Assembly (NCBI RefSeq): GCF_947488835.1
Contig: NZ_CANLBK010000001.1
Span: 1,240,001-1,304,000, forward strand
From: an uncultured Marinobacter sp.
GTDB lineage: Bacteria; Pseudomonadota; Gammaproteobacteria; Pseudomonadales; Oleiphilaceae
Direction of reading: 5' to 3'
DNA length: 64,000 bases
The notes beneath the pieces are model-generated. The model was not told where the DNA came from. It saw only the letters and a program-made list of their open reading frames with translations, and ran no database searches. Position 1 is the first letter of the stretch, and the number at the start of each line of letters is the position of its first letter. Positions 41,191 through 51,300 of the stretch are shown here, piece by piece. Both the position numbers and the translations under genes were made by a program.

Positions 41191-42042
41191 TTATTTGGCA
41201 CGCACATGATCGTTCAGCTCCTGGAACCCAGGCCGCTTGTCTGTAGGTAATGCTTTTCGACCAAATTCGATGGCCATTTGAGGCGCCTGCCCTGAAACCG
41301 TCGCAACGATGGCGGATTTGACGCATTCATAGGCCTTGAGTTCGTATTTTGCCGCATGCTCCATGGCGATGGAGGTAGGCCCAACAAAGCCGTAGCCCAT
41401 CCAGATGCCGAGGAAGGTGCCCACAAGGGCTGCAGCAACACTCAAGCCAATGCGCTCCGGCCCTTCGCTCAGGAAGTTCATGGTGATAACAATACCGAGC
41501 ACCGCCGCTACAATACCCAGACCAGGCAAGGCGTCCGCAATTTTGTTTACGGCGTGGGCGGGCTCTTCGAGTTCATGTTGGCGGCTGTCAATTTCGTTCT
41601 CCATCATGCCTTCCAACTCGTGGGTAGCCATGTTACCCGCACTGATGATGCGCAGATAATCTGTAATAAAGTCGAGCAGCGCCCGGGATTTCATAACAGC
41701 GGGATAGCGGCTGAATATCTCGCTGGACTCGGGGTTATCAATATCCTCCTCAATGGACATAACGCCCTGTTTGCGGGATTTATCGAATATCTCATAGAGC
41801 AAGCTCAGTAAATCCATGTAATAGGATTTATTGAACGGAGAGCCTGTCAGGAGGCGCAATATACCCGCGAACACCTCCTTCACGGTATGCAGCGGATTGG
41901 CAATGATGAACGAGCCGATAGCCGCACCAAAAATGATGATCAGCTCTGTCGGCTGCCACAGCACCATAAGGTTGCCGCCGTGGAGAACGTAGCCACCAAG
42001 AACGCTGGCGATAACAATGACTGAGCCGATAATAAGTAGCAT
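41191..42042 (-). CDS. motA: Flagellar motor stator protein MotA
   Basis: Inner-membrane proton-channel partner of MotB. It has 283 residues and four transmembrane segments (about 1-22, 34-50, 170-190 and 200-220). The conserved PGLGIVAAVLGIVITM and VGTFLGIWMGYGFVGP segments precede the C-terminal cytosolic tail. I found no FliA-type promoter in the 198 bp upstream. Confidence 0.96.
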   Translation of the reverse strand: MLLIIGSVIVIASVLGGYVLHGGNLMVLWQPTELIIIFGAAIGSFIIANPLHTVKEVFAGILRLLTGSPFNKSYYMDLLSLLYEIFDKSRKQGVMSIEEDIDNPESSEIFSRYPAVMKSRALLDFITDYLRIISAGNMATHELEGMMENEIDSRQHELEEPAHAVNKIADALPGLGIVAAVLGIVITMNFLSEGPERIGLSVAAALVGTFLGIWMGYGFVGPTSIAMEHAAKYELKAYECVKSAIVATVSGQAPQMAIEFGRKALPTDKRPGFQELNDHVRAK

Positions 42043-42240
42043 GGGTAAGACGTACGCCTTTATATTGTGGTTACAGGCTAGCGCCGGTGTTGATCACATC
42101 GTTTCTGGACAGATGATAGCAAGCCTCTGCGGTATCCGCGAAGCTATGACACAATTTCTATACATGATCGCGCCTACGCAACACTCTTGCTGAAGTATTT
42201 GTTAAACTTCGCGCCTTCGAGTACAGAGGATCTCATTTAA

Positions 42241-43104
42241 ATGTTCGACAAGCTGTTTATTCTGAGTCAATACGTCACTCCGCAGCTTGCGGTTTCCCGC
42301 GCTGCAGGCCGTTTGGCGGATTATGATCGCTCCCCTGCGCTCAAAAACCGGGTCATCAAATGGTTTGTGAAGCGCTATGGCGTAGATATGAGCGAAGCCG
42401 CGGAGCAGGATCCAACGGCTTACTCGAGTTTTAACGCTTTTTTTACCCGCGCACTCAAGCCGGGCCTGCGCCCTGTCGCCGAGGGCGAAGGTACGTTTGT
42501 CAGCCCGGTTGATGGCGCTATCAGCCAGATTGGCCAGGTAGCTGGAGACCGGGTTTTTCAGGCGAAGGGCCAGTCTTTCAGCCTGTTAGAACTGCTAGGC
42601 GGCGACGCTCAGCGCGCCGAACCTTTCCATGGAGGCGAGTTTTCTACGATTTATCTTTCGCCCAAGGATTATCACCGTATTCACATGCCGATGGCGGGTA
42701 AGCTTCGGGAGATGATTTATGTTCCTGGCAAGCTGTTTTCAGTAAACCCGGCTACTGCGGAGAATGTGCCTAATCTGTTTGCGCGGAATGAGCGGGTAGT
42801 CTGCATGTTTGATACAGCGGCCGGGCCAATGGCGCTGGTGCTTGTGGGCGCGATGATTGTGGGTAGTGTGGAGACGCCCTGGGCGGGCGTTGTGGCGCCC
42901 AATAGCAGTGGCGTTAAGGCGGTTACCTATGAGGGCGAGAGTGCTGTTTCGTTTGCCAAAGGCGAGGAGATGGGGCGCTTCCGCTTGGGCTCTACGGTGG
43001 TGATGATTATGCCTAAGGGCAGTGTTAGCTGGAATGCGGATCAGGTGGCGGAGAAAGTGGTTCGCATGGGTGAGGCATTTGGGGAGCTCTCAAGCTCTCT
43101 CTAG
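42241..43104 (+). CDS. psd: Phosphatidylserine decarboxylase proenzyme
   Basis: Makes phosphatidylethanolamine. The 287-residue proenzyme self-cleaves in LGST (249-252), between Gly250 and Ser251, to form the pyruvoyl cofactor. Other blocks are FFTRALKPGLRPV, SPVDGAISQIG, FHGGEFSTIYLSPKDYHRIHMP and FSVNPATAENVPNLFARNER. The end overlaps the convergent epmA by 15 bp. Confidence 0.97.
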   Translation: MFDKLFILSQYVTPQLAVSRAAGRLADYDRSPALKNRVIKWFVKRYGVDMSEAAEQDPTAYSSFNAFFTRALKPGLRPVAEGEGTFVSPVDGAISQIGQVAGDRVFQAKGQSFSLLELLGGDAQRAEPFHGGEFSTIYLSPKDYHRIHMPMAGKLREMIYVPGKLFSVNPATAENVPNLFARNERVVCMFDTAAGPMALVLVGAMIVGSVETPWAGVVAPNSSGVKAVTYEGESAVSFAKGEEMGRFRLGSTVVMIMPKGSVSWNADQVAEKVVRMGEAFGELSSSL

Positions 43105-44058
43105 CGGGAATGCTAATACGTCTGCTATGTTGCGAGTCCCCACTTTCAACATCAGCAGGCGGTCAAGCCCCAGGGCCACGCCGGCGCAGTCTGGCAAACC
43201 GTGCTCTATGGCCGCCAGAAAGGCCTCATCAACCTCCATTTCGGGTTTTCCGTCAGCCACTCGCAAGCGGTTATCTGCCCCAAAGCGCGCGCGTTGTTCG
43301 TCTGGGTGGGTGAGTTCCCAGTAGCCGTTGCATAACTCGATGCCATCAATATAGAGCTCAAAGCGGTGAGCTACGTCGAAGCCCTCTACGTTGGAGATTC
43401 TGGCCAGGGAGGCTTGTGAAGACGGGTACTGGTTGATGAATAGGGGAGCGTCTTTACCCAAATTGGGTTCGACGGCGAAGCTCATCAGCAGGTCCAGGCA
43501 GCCGTCGCGGCTGAGGTCTTCCAGCTGTTCTGGCTCTAGCCACTCACGGCAACGCTGGTGCAGGTCGTTTTTTGAGACCACAAAGGGGTCGATGCCGGCC
43601 CAGGTGATCATTGCTTCGCGGTAGCTTATTACCTGTGGCCTGGGGCATTGAAGCCAACCGCATACAAGGTCGGCAACTTCTTCCATCAGGGCTTTGTCGT
43701 CAAAACCTGTGCGATACCATTCCAACATCGAGAATTCAGGGTTATGGCGGCTGCCACGCTCGCCGTTCCGGAAGACTTTTGATATCTGGTAGATGGAGTC
43801 GGAACCTGCGGCCAGCAGGCGTTTCATGTGGTATTCCGGGGAGGTTTGCAACCAGCCGCCTTTAATACCCTGAGCATCTACCTGCGCAAATATGCCGTCA
43901 AGGTTGGGTTCGGTTACGCCGCAGCGGCCCAGTATCGGGGTTTCGACCTCCAATACATCGCGCTGGGCAAAAAAGCCGCGCACGAAGGCTGATTGCTGTG
44001 CGCGGCTTTTCAAGGCTGCCCGGGAGGCCGTGGGCTGCCAATCAGGCTGACTTTTCAT
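43090..44058 (-). CDS. epmA: EF-P--(R)-beta-lysine ligase
   Basis: Attaches beta-lysine to Lys34 of EF-P. The 322-residue protein is a class II lysyl-tRNA synthetase paralogue without an anticodon-binding domain: LQTSPEYHMKRLLAAG (motif 2 region), FRNGERGSRHNPEFSMLEWYR, and GVALGLDRLLML (motif 3). It lies 7 bp downstream of efp, so substrate and modifier are co-transcribed. Confidence 0.96.
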   Translation of the reverse strand: MKSQPDWQPTASRAALKSRAQQSAFVRGFFAQRDVLEVETPILGRCGVTEPNLDGIFAQVDAQGIKGGWLQTSPEYHMKRLLAAGSDSIYQISKVFRNGERGSRHNPEFSMLEWYRTGFDDKALMEEVADLVCGWLQCPRPQVISYREAMITWAGIDPFVVSKNDLHQRCREWLEPEQLEDLSRDGCLDLLMSFAVEPNLGKDAPLFINQYPSSQASLARISNVEGFDVAHRFELYIDGIELCNGYWELTHPDEQRARFGADNRLRVADGKPEMEVDEAFLAAIEHGLPDCAGVALGLDRLLMLKVGTRNIADVLAFPLERA

Positions 44059-44065
44059 GTAGGCT

Positions 44066-44638
44066 TCAGCTTTTTACCCGGTTCATGTACTCACCGGAAC
44101 GGGTGTCGACTTTCAGCACTTCGCCGATGGTGATGAACAGGGGCACGCTGACAACGGCGCCTGTCGACAAGGTTGCGGGCTTTGAACCACCCTGCGCTGT
44201 ATCACCTTTCATGCCTGGGTCGGTTTCAACCACTTCCAGCTCAACAAAGTTTGGCGGAGTGACTGTCAGCGGTGCACCGTTATAAAGCGTAACTGTGTAT
44301 ACGTCTTGCTCTTTGAGCCACTTGATAGTGTCGCCCACCGCTTTTGCGTCTGCAGCGTATTGCTCAAAAGAGCCATCGGTAAGCATGAAGTGCCAGAACT
44401 CTCCATCGGTATAGAGATATTCCATATCGTGATCCATCACGTCGGCCCCTTCGAGGCTTTCGCCAGACTTGAAGGTGCGATCCCACACGCGGTTAGTCAT
44501 CAGGTTGCGTAGCTTGACCCGGTTAAACGCCTGCCCCTTACCGGGTTTTACAATTTCGTTCTCTACGATTATGCAGGGGTCGCCATCAAGTAATACTTTA
44601 AGACCGCCGCGAAATTCGTTGGTAGAATATGAAGCCAT
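44066..44638 (-). CDS. efp: Elongation factor P
   Basis: Rescues ribosomes stalled at polyproline. From ATG 44638 (AGGTGGA upstream) it has 190 residues; the frame extends six codons further. Lys34 in VKPGKGQAF is the modification site used by EpmA/EpmB. Three beta-domains are intact, with the terminal [17 protein letters not shown]. It is divergent from epmB, so all three genes of the beta-lysylation pathway are adjacent. Confidence 0.97.
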   Translation of the reverse strand: MASYSTNEFRGGLKVLLDGDPCIIVENEIVKPGKGQAFNRVKLRNLMTNRVWDRTFKSGESLEGADVMDHDMEYLYTDGEFWHFMLTDGSFEQYAADAKAVGDTIKWLKEQDVYTVTLYNGAPLTVTPPNFVELEVVETDPGMKGDTAQGGSKPATLSTGAVVSVPLFITIGEVLKVDTRSGEYMNRVKS

Positions 44639-44683
44639 GAAATGTCCACCTGCCAAAATGCTGTTTAATTTTCAAAGGCCTCT

Positions 44684-45733
44684 ATGATACAGCGAACCCC
44701 TACCTCTATAGAAGCCCGGCTTTCAGGCGATGACAATCGGAGCTGGCAACAGCTGCTTTCTGAATCAATCACTTCACCCCATGAGTTGCTGTCGCGCCTG
44801 GACCTACCCGCTGATCAATGGCTTGCTGGCGCTGAGGCCGGGCACCAGCTGTTTCAGCTCAGGGTGCCCGAGCCCTTCCTGAATCGAATGGAGAAAGGTA
44901 ATCCGGCCGACCCGCTGCTGCGGCAAATACTGCCACTCCATGCTGAGGCACGTGCAGCGCAAGGTTTCGTTACCGACCCACTGCAGGAAGACGGAGCCAT
45001 CCAGACCACAGGTCTCATTCGCAAGTACCGCAGCCGGGCGCTTTTGATGGTTACGGGCCAGTGCGCCATTAACTGTCGTTACTGTTTTCGCAGGCACTTT
45101 CCTTACAACGAACAACGCCTGAGCCCTTCCGACCGGCAACAGGTGCTTGATACGCTCGCCGCAAGTCCGGAAATCAACGAAATAATTTTCAGCGGCGGCG
45201 ATCCTCTCGCGGTTAATGATCAATTATTGTCTCAGTGGACTTCTGCCCTCAGCAGCATTCCACACATTCGCCGTATTCGCATACATACGCGCCTTCCTGT
45301 TGTCATACCTCAGCGTGTATGTGATGCGCTGCTTAAGTGGATCAGCAACACGCCTGTGCAGGTGGTGATGGTTTTGCACATCAATCACCCCGCAGAAATC
45401 GATCACCCAACACGACGCGCTATGGGGTACCTTCGCGCAGCCGGCGTAACTCTGCTCAACCAGAGCGTTATTCTCAGAGGGGTCAACGATGACGCAGGGG
45501 TGCTGGAGAACCTGAGCGAAGCTCTATTTGACGCTGGCATTATGCCTTACTACCTTCATGCCTTTGATCCGGTCGCTGGCGCACAGCATTTTGACGTTAC
45601 GGATGAAGAGGCCCGACTACTAGTTAAGGATTTACTCTCCAGACTACCCGGCTTCCTGGTACCAAGACTGGTTCGCGAAATTCCGGGAAAGCCAGCAAAA
45701 ACACCCATTGACCTCTTTGTCGATGGCCGTTGA
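44684..45733 (+). CDS. epmB: EF-P lysine 2,3-aminomutase EpmB
   Basis: Radical-SAM, PLP enzyme that converts alpha-lysine to (R)-beta-lysine for EF-P. The 349-residue protein has Cys127, Cys131 and Cys134 (CAINCRYC) and then FRRHFPYNE, EIIFSGGDPL, IRIHTRLPVVIPQRV and MPYYLHAFDPVAGAQHF, which are diagnostic for EpmB. The start lies 46 bp from the divergent efp start. Confidence 0.96.
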   Translation: MIQRTPTSIEARLSGDDNRSWQQLLSESITSPHELLSRLDLPADQWLAGAEAGHQLFQLRVPEPFLNRMEKGNPADPLLRQILPLHAEARAAQGFVTDPLQEDGAIQTTGLIRKYRSRALLMVTGQCAINCRYCFRRHFPYNEQRLSPSDRQQVLDTLAASPEINEIIFSGGDPLAVNDQLLSQWTSALSSIPHIRRIRIHTRLPVVIPQRVCDALLKWISNTPVQVVMVLHINHPAEIDHPTRRAMGYLRAAGVTLLNQSVILRGVNDDAGVLENLSEALFDAGIMPYYLHAFDPVAGAQHFDVTDEEARLLVKDLLSRLPGFLVPRLVREIPGKPAKTPIDLFVDGR

Positions 45734-45958
45734 GGCCACAAATCTGAACGGGCCTGAATAAAGATGTCAAATATTGTCAACATGTGATTTTCTAGCTTTC
45801 TTACACTAGTTTGCTATTTTAAAGTCCAGTACTGTCTAAATTGTAGAAATATGTATTTACGGCGTTTTCCTGACCAACCGACATATTACAGCAGTCGTTG
45901 CTGCGCGGGTTGAGCGGGGCCGTATTACCAAACCTGGTCCTGATATTGGCGCATATTC

Positions 45959-47767
45959 ATGGAAGGCACGATCCTCAAACCCGATCTCCGTGTTCCCGAA
46001 CAGAAAACGGCAAGCCTGTCGTTCTGCGATACAACGCCCAAGGCTTTCAAGGGCTGGATTCGCCAGCTCCCTATGGCCAACATTGGCGAAGTATCGCGCC
46101 AGCTCTATCACGCGATTATCGAGCTCAACCACCTGTTTCTTGCGCCCCAGCAACGCCTTCAGTTTCTTGAGTTGATTCGCGACAAGATTCACTTCGTGTG
46201 CGATGAGTTATCACGCCATTATTTGGGACTCGCGATCGCCCTGCCTGAGAAACAACGTAAAATTGCCAATCTGTCTCAGGCACTTCAACTGCATCTCGCC
46301 AGTGGTTACAAGCTTTGCCTTCTGGAAGCGCTTGACGACGGCGGGCTGGATAAAAACCGCAAGCTGATCGCAACTGCCATTCATCGAGCTACCTCTGAGC
46401 TTGCTTCGACCGTTCTACGCTCGCACCAGCTCTATTGCCCCAGCCCCGCACAAAGTTGGCTTGAGTGCCACCGCATGTTCCGGTTTGCTCATCGTAATAA
46501 GCTTGCCGACATAGCGGTAGAAGACAGCACTCTCAAACAAAGACAGGCCAGCACGGTCGCAGACAGTTACAAACGCTTGCTGCTCCTCGGTTGTGCCAGG
46601 CCAAACCAGCTCAGGCAGTCAGAACTGCTCCAAGCGTACGACCTGTTTGAAGGCTGGACAGAGCACTCCCAGTGTGGAACCAACATCGACGAAGACAGTC
46701 TTTTTGTTGTGAACCTGGAGCGGGACAACTCGCCGGTCTACAGAAGCCTGCTGGAGCATAAGCCTGGCGACGAAAGCTTCGCCTTTGACACCAGACAGCT
46801 TGCCACCATGATTTCCGAGAGCCTTGATGCAAGGCTCCGCCAGCAGCCTGCCCCGGATGCGCTAAAGATTCCGGGCAACGTGAGCGACACACTGCTCACT
46901 CACCTGAGCCAGGCTCTGGGCATTTTGGCCAAGAGGAATTTCAACCGGATTGCCAGCCAGGGAACGCTTGAGATTTGCGTGGGGCTGACTGCTGCCCACT
47001 ATTTCATTGCAGGCGAAAAGTCGTTTACAGAGTTCGTGTCCGGCAATGACAACGGCCCGGAGGATGAGGAGAACGTTTTTATTCGCTCATCCCGCAAGCG
47101 CGCAGATGCCTGGGGCAGCGCTCACGATGTGGCACCGAGCGATGATCGCCTGCACACAGCAGATTCACCAATAAACTTTCGCGGCAGCTTTGGAAATACT
47201 CCCACAACCACAACCGATAAAAACCGGCCGAAGTCACACTCCACGTTGCTGGTAAATACCAGTCCCGGCGGCTATTGCGTTTCATGGGAGGCCAGCGTTC
47301 CGCCCTCCATGCAGGCCGGAGAGGTTCTTGGTGTTCGGGAGCAGCGCTCACACCCCTGGAGCATTGCGGTGGTCCGCTGGATTCGGCAAGTCAAGAATCA
47401 GGGCACTCAAATTGGTATCGAACTGCTTGCACCCAGCGGTTCGCCCTGCGGTGTCCGCCTTCTTCAGAAGGTCGGGAACAGCAGCGAGTATCTGCGCGGG
47501 CTTCTGCTCCCGGAGATAAGTGTGGTCAACCAGGCCGCTACGCTGATTACACCCAGACTGCCTTTTCAGCCGGGAAGCCGAGTCTCCATGCTGCACGATG
47601 GCCGGGAAGACCAGGGGCAGTTAATTAAAAAAGTATCATCGACCGGTAGCATCAGCCAGTTTGAACTTAAACTGCAGAAAAACACCGTCGCATCCGCACC
47701 TGCCAACACTTCATCGCCGGCAGTAGCCAGTGAAGACGATTTTGATTCTCTGTGGCCATCTCTGTAA
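45959..47767 (+). CDS. PilZ-like protein encoded upstream of fimX
   Basis: A 602-residue cytosolic protein without signal peptide. About 1-400 is helical with no motif I know. At about 420-500 a PilZ-like beta domain is suggested by LLVNTSPGGYCVSWE (the N/D-x-S-x-x-G element) and GTQIGIELLAPSG. A second beta-rich segment follows near 540-580. A gene of this kind precedes fimX in pseudomonads, and FimX works with PilZ-type partners in type IV pilus assembly, so a role in c-di-GMP signalling is plausible. The classical PilZ RxxxR motif is not evident, so c-di-GMP binding is uncertain. No strong ribosome site is seen at the ATG. Confidence 0.72.
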   Translation: MEGTILKPDLRVPEQKTASLSFCDTTPKAFKGWIRQLPMANIGEVSRQLYHAIIELNHLFLAPQQRLQFLELIRDKIHFVCDELSRHYLGLAIALPEKQRKIANLSQALQLHLASGYKLCLLEALDDGGLDKNRKLIATAIHRATSELASTVLRSHQLYCPSPAQSWLECHRMFRFAHRNKLADIAVEDSTLKQRQASTVADSYKRLLLLGCARPNQLRQSELLQAYDLFEGWTEHSQCGTNIDEDSLFVVNLERDNSPVYRSLLEHKPGDESFAFDTRQLATMISESLDARLRQQPAPDALKIPGNVSDTLLTHLSQALGILAKRNFNRIASQGTLEICVGLTAAHYFIAGEKSFTEFVSGNDNGPEDEENVFIRSSRKRADAWGSAHDVAPSDDRLHTADSPINFRGSFGNTPTTTTDKNRPKSHSTLLVNTSPGGYCVSWEASVPPSMQAGEVLGVREQRSHPWSIAVVRWIRQVKNQGTQIGIELLAPSGSPCGVRLLQKVGNSSEYLRGLLLPEISVVNQAATLITPRLPFQPGSRVSMLHDGREDQGQLIKKVSSTGSISQFELKLQKNTVASAPANTSSPAVASEDDFDSLWPSL

Positions 47768-47774
47768 TCTTTTC

Positions 47775-47799
47775 CGGCGGGTTGCCCAGCAATCCGCCG
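47775..47799 (+). terminator. Hairpin after the PilZ-like gene
   Basis: CGGCGGGTTGC, loop CCA, GCAATCCGCCG: an 11-bp stem with one G-U type mismatch, 8 nt after the stop. The downstream tract is only weakly T-rich, so termination may be partial or the hairpin may simply stabilise the 3' end. Confidence 0.5.
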
Positions 47800-47965
47800 A
47801 CCACTTGTTATTACGCCACAACCCCTGCATCATTCAGCGATAGCTATAGTGATAGTCCGGTCTCGCAGCACCAGTTCACAGTTTCCAACGAGATACTGTA
47901 TCCAGGGTAGATTACTCCTCTGCCGTGGCCGGCCCCGCCAACCTGTATGACGAGACGCCTAAGGA

Positions 47966-50050
47966 ATGCAGAAACAGAACCCGACCGTACACCTCCTGAT
48001 TCTCGACCCTTCTCAGAATGATGCGGAATCTGTGATTAGTCTGCTGAGAAACGCAGGCAAAGCCACAAGAGCACATCGCATTACGTCCGAAGAGGATCTG
48101 GAAGAAGCCCTCAAAAGCGGCAACTGGGATCTGCTATTAGCCCGGGATCTGGAGCAGGAATTCACAGCAGACGATACTTTGGCCATGATAAAACGCATGG
48201 ACAAAGACATCCCCTGCCTGGTTCTGACTACAGAGGAAAACCGTGAAAGAACCGTTGCTGTCATGAAGGCCGGCGCTCAGGGAACTGTGCAGTTTGAGCA
48301 CAGCGATCTTCTGGTGCTCACGGTCAAGCGCGAACTGAGGGCCCTTGAAGACCGCCGCCGTCGCCGGGCGTTAGAGTCTCACTTGCGCGAAGCGGAGCAG
48401 CGGTGCCAACTCCTTCTGGAAAGCTCTAAAGACGCTATCGCCTATATTAATGACGGCATGCATATTTATGCCAACCAGTCCTATCTGGAATTTCTCGGCT
48501 ACGACGATATTGATGATTTGATGTGCACCCCGGTTCTGGACACTCTGACGTCCGAGAGCCAGGCAGACTACAGGTCGTTCATGAAGTCGTTTACCGAGAA
48601 CAGCGAAGATAGCATGACGCTTAACTGCACAACCAGGCGCAGCGATGACCACGAACTGAATGTAACCATGTCAGTGTCTGCGGCAACCTACGACGGTGAA
48701 ACCTGTACCCAGATTGTTCTTCAGCCCGAGCACAGCGATGCGGAACTGGAAGAGAAACTAAGAGAGATCAGCAGCCAGGACCTTCTTACCGGCCTGTTTA
48801 ATCGCCAATACCTGATGAAAGAACTCGAGCAGGCGATTGCCAAAGCTGGCAAGGACAATGAAACCGGCGCGCTGGCCTACATCGCTCTCGACAATTTTAT
48901 GTCCATGAAAAGCGACGTGGGCATCTCCGGCGCTGATCTACTGCTAGGGGATCTGGCCAGCCTTCTGAAAGAGCAGGCTGGAGACGACTTCATGCTGGCA
49001 CGCCTGAGCGATGACGCGTTTGGCCTACTGAGTCTTCCCTGCGATGAGAAATCGATGATCGCCAGGTGTGAACAAGTCCGCAAAGCTGTGGATGAGCACC
49101 TGTTCGATATAAACGGACGTACCGTTCCACTGAGTGTCAGCATTGGCATTGCATCCATCACCGAAAATTCACCTAAAACGGAAGAGCTTCTGGCGCGGGC
49201 CCATGTTGCGTCTTCAGAAGTGCGCAAGCAGGAAGGCCGCTCTCAAGGCAATGGCATCGGGGTTTACAATCCAATAGATCACGAATCACTGGATGACAGC
49301 AACTCCATTGACGCCATCCTGAAGGCGCTGGACGAAGACCGGTTCAAGCTCCTGTTCCAGCCAATTATAAACCTTCGCGGTGAAGGCGAAGAGCATTACG
49401 AAGCCTTCGTTCGAATGCTCGACAAGGATGAGAAAGAAGTCTCACCCTACGATTTCCTACCCCCTATGGGGCCAAGCGATACCGCCATCAAAATTGACCG
49501 ATGGGTTATCCTGCAGTCCGTAAAGCAGTTGGCCAGCCATCGTGCCAAAGGCAAGGATACCCGCATGTTCCTTAACGTGACGGCTGAGACAATACAAGAC
49601 AAAACGTTCACACCCTGGCTGAGCGTAGCACTGAAAGCAGCACGCCTGCCTGGCGATGCACTGATTTTTCAGATCCGCGAGGGCGATGCGAACAACTATA
49701 CAAGACAGGCCAAGGAACTAACCAAAGCCTTGCACGAGCTTCACTGCAAGCTCTCCATTGCCCAGTTCGGCTGCGCACTGGATCCGTTCCTGACGCTGAA
49801 GCACATAAATGCGGATTATGTGAAAATAGACGGTTCGTTTACGGAAGAACTGCAGAAGAGTGACAAAGCCAAGGAGCACATGAAGGAACTGGTAAAGAGC
49901 CTGCAAAGCGCCGGCAAACTCACCATTATCCCTCTGGTAGAGAATGCCAGCATTCTTGCCACCCTATGGCAGGCTGGCGTGAACTACATTCAGGGCTACT
50001 ACCTGCAAGCCCCTGCCGCCGAGATGAATTACGACTTCGGCGATCACTGA
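47966..50050 (+). CDS. fimX: FimX-type REC-PAS-GGDEF-EAL c-di-GMP effector
   Basis: A 694-residue protein, the length of P. aeruginosa FimX (691), in the same neighbourhood. An N-terminal receiver-like domain (about 8-125, LLILDPSQNDAE) is followed by a PAS domain (about 150-260), a GGDEF-like domain and an EAL-like domain (about 450-690). The GGDEF site reads SDDAF (348-352) and the EAL motif reads EAF (479-481), so neither catalytic site looks active. In FimX the degenerate EAL binds c-di-GMP and the protein localises to the pole to control type IV pili. ATG 47966 has AAGGA directly adjacent, which is unusually close; in-frame starts upstream are blocked by a stop. Confidence 0.88.
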   Translation: MQKQNPTVHLLILDPSQNDAESVISLLRNAGKATRAHRITSEEDLEEALKSGNWDLLLARDLEQEFTADDTLAMIKRMDKDIPCLVLTTEENRERTVAVMKAGAQGTVQFEHSDLLVLTVKRELRALEDRRRRRALESHLREAEQRCQLLLESSKDAIAYINDGMHIYANQSYLEFLGYDDIDDLMCTPVLDTLTSESQADYRSFMKSFTENSEDSMTLNCTTRRSDDHELNVTMSVSAATYDGETCTQIVLQPEHSDAELEEKLREISSQDLLTGLFNRQYLMKELEQAIAKAGKDNETGALAYIALDNFMSMKSDVGISGADLLLGDLASLLKEQAGDDFMLARLSDDAFGLLSLPCDEKSMIARCEQVRKAVDEHLFDINGRTVPLSVSIGIASITENSPKTEELLARAHVASSEVRKQEGRSQGNGIGVYNPIDHESLDDSNSIDAILKALDEDRFKLLFQPIINLRGEGEEHYEAFVRMLDKDEKEVSPYDFLPPMGPSDTAIKIDRWVILQSVKQLASHRAKGKDTRMFLNVTAETIQDKTFTPWLSVALKAARLPGDALIFQIREGDANNYTRQAKELTKALHELHCKLSIAQFGCALDPFLTLKHINADYVKIDGSFTEELQKSDKAKEHMKELVKSLQSAGKLTIIPLVENASILATLWQAGVNYIQGYYLQAPAAEMNYDFGDH

Positions 50051-50055
50051 GCCTG

Positions 50056-50085
50056 AAGAGCGCCGGCTCACAAACCGGCGTTCTT
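50056..50085. terminator. Bidirectional terminator between fimX and serB
   Basis: AAGAGCGCCGG, loop CTCACAAA, CCGGCGTTCTT: an 11-bp stem with one G-U pair. The right arm encodes the last codons of serB, so the element overlaps the serB 3' end. Confidence 0.65.
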
Positions 50086-51300
50086 CAACCCATGGTTGGT
50101 TTCACTTTCACGAAAACCAATCAGATAGAGAATAGCGTCCAGACCAAGCGTTGAAATAGCATGCCGGGCAGACTCCTTAACCAGGGGTTTTGCCCGGAAG
50201 GCAACGCCCAGGCCAGCCTGGCTCAACATAGGAAGATCGTTGGCACCATCCCCCACAGCAATAACCTGCTCCCGGGAGATATGTTCTTTACCCGCAATTT
50301 CCAGTAAAAGCTCTGCTTTACGCTTGCCATCAACAATCTGGCCGGAAACCTCACCGGTTACCTTGCCATCCCGGATCTCCAGTTCATTGGCATAGATATA
50401 ATCAATGCCCAACTTGCCCTGCAGGTGCTTGGCAAAATAGGTAAAGCCACCGGAGAGAATTGCGGTGCGGTAGCCCAAGGCTTTCAGGCTCCGGATCAGA
50501 TGCTCAGCACCTTCCGTCATCTTCAACCGGCTGGCCACCCGCTCCAACACAGATTCATCCAGACCTTTAAGCAGTGCAAGGCGCTCTGCAAAGCTCTGGC
50601 TGAAATCCAGCTCTCCCTGCATTGCACGCTCGGTGATCTCTGCGACCTGCTCACCCACACCTGCCTCAAGAGCCAACTCATCGATCACTTCGGCTTCAAT
50701 CAGGGTGGAGTCCATATCGAACACGACCAAGCGGCGATTGCGGCGGAAGATAGAGTCTTCCTGGAATGCGATATCCACATTCATCTCGCCCGCTATGTGA
50801 AGGAAATCTGCTCTTAGCTGCTCAAGATCGGATGGCGTGCCTCGCACCGAAAACTCTACACAAGCAATTCCGTCTTTGGACGAGTTCAGTGAAGGCCGGG
50901 CCGACAGCCTGGAAATATTATCAATGTTCAGTCCGTGCCGGGCAGTAATGGCCGAAACTCTGGCAATCTGTTCCGCCTTGATGTCTCGGGAAAGCAGCGT
51001 AACGATATAACAGGCTCGATTACGACCCTCAGCCCAGTTCTGGTATTCCTCGATGGTGATCGGAGCAAACCTCACCTGAAGATCCAAGGCATGAAAGCGG
51101 AACAGAAGATCACGGATCACCGGCGAGGATTTCGACTCGTCCGGAATCTCGATGAGAATGCCCCAGGTAAGGTGGTCGTGGATTACCGCCTGGCCTATGT
51201 CGAGAATCCGAACGTCATACCGCCCCATAATTCCGGTAATTTCCGACGTAAGACCTGGCTTGTCGCGCCCGGATACGTTAATCAGAACGAGCTCACTCAC
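50068..51300 (-). CDS. serB: Phosphoserine phosphatase
   Basis: Final step of serine biosynthesis. The 410-residue protein has two N-terminal ACT-like regions ([19 protein letters not shown] and a second near 95-180). The HAD phosphatase domain follows: [17 protein letters not shown] (nucleophile Asp), [13 protein letters not shown], and VAIGDGAND as [14 protein letters not shown]. The long form with ACT domains is typical of pseudomonads. The start overlaps the parC stop by 4 bp. Confidence 0.96.
   Translation of the reverse strand: MSELVLINVSGRDKPGLTSEITGIMGRYDVRILDIGQAVIHDHLTWGILIEIPDESKSSPVIRDLLFRFHALDLQVRFAPITIEEYQNWAEGRNRACYIVTLLSRDIKAEQIARVSAITARHGLNIDNISRLSARPSLNSSKDGIACVEFSVRGTPSDLEQLRADFLHIAGEMNVDIAFQEDSIFRRNRRLVVFDMDSTLIEAEVIDELALEAGVGEQVAEITERAMQGELDFSQSFAERLALLKGLDESVLERVASRLKMTEGAEHLIRSLKALGYRTAILSGGFTYFAKHLQGKLGIDYIYANELEIRDGKVTGEVSGQIVDGKRKAELLLEIAGKEHISREQVIAVGDGANDLPMLSQAGLGVAFRAKPLVKESARHAISTLGLDAILYLIGFRESETNHGLKNAGL

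Noticed and set aside
42043..42240. Search for a FliA (sigma28) promoter before motA
   Set aside because: No TAAA-N15-GCCGATAA-like sequence was found on the minus strand.
45734..45958. Possible small RNA or promoter array between epmB and the PilZ-like gene
   Set aside because: AT-rich with a short direct repeat (TGTCAAATATTGTCAA), but no convincing promoter pair or stable hairpin.
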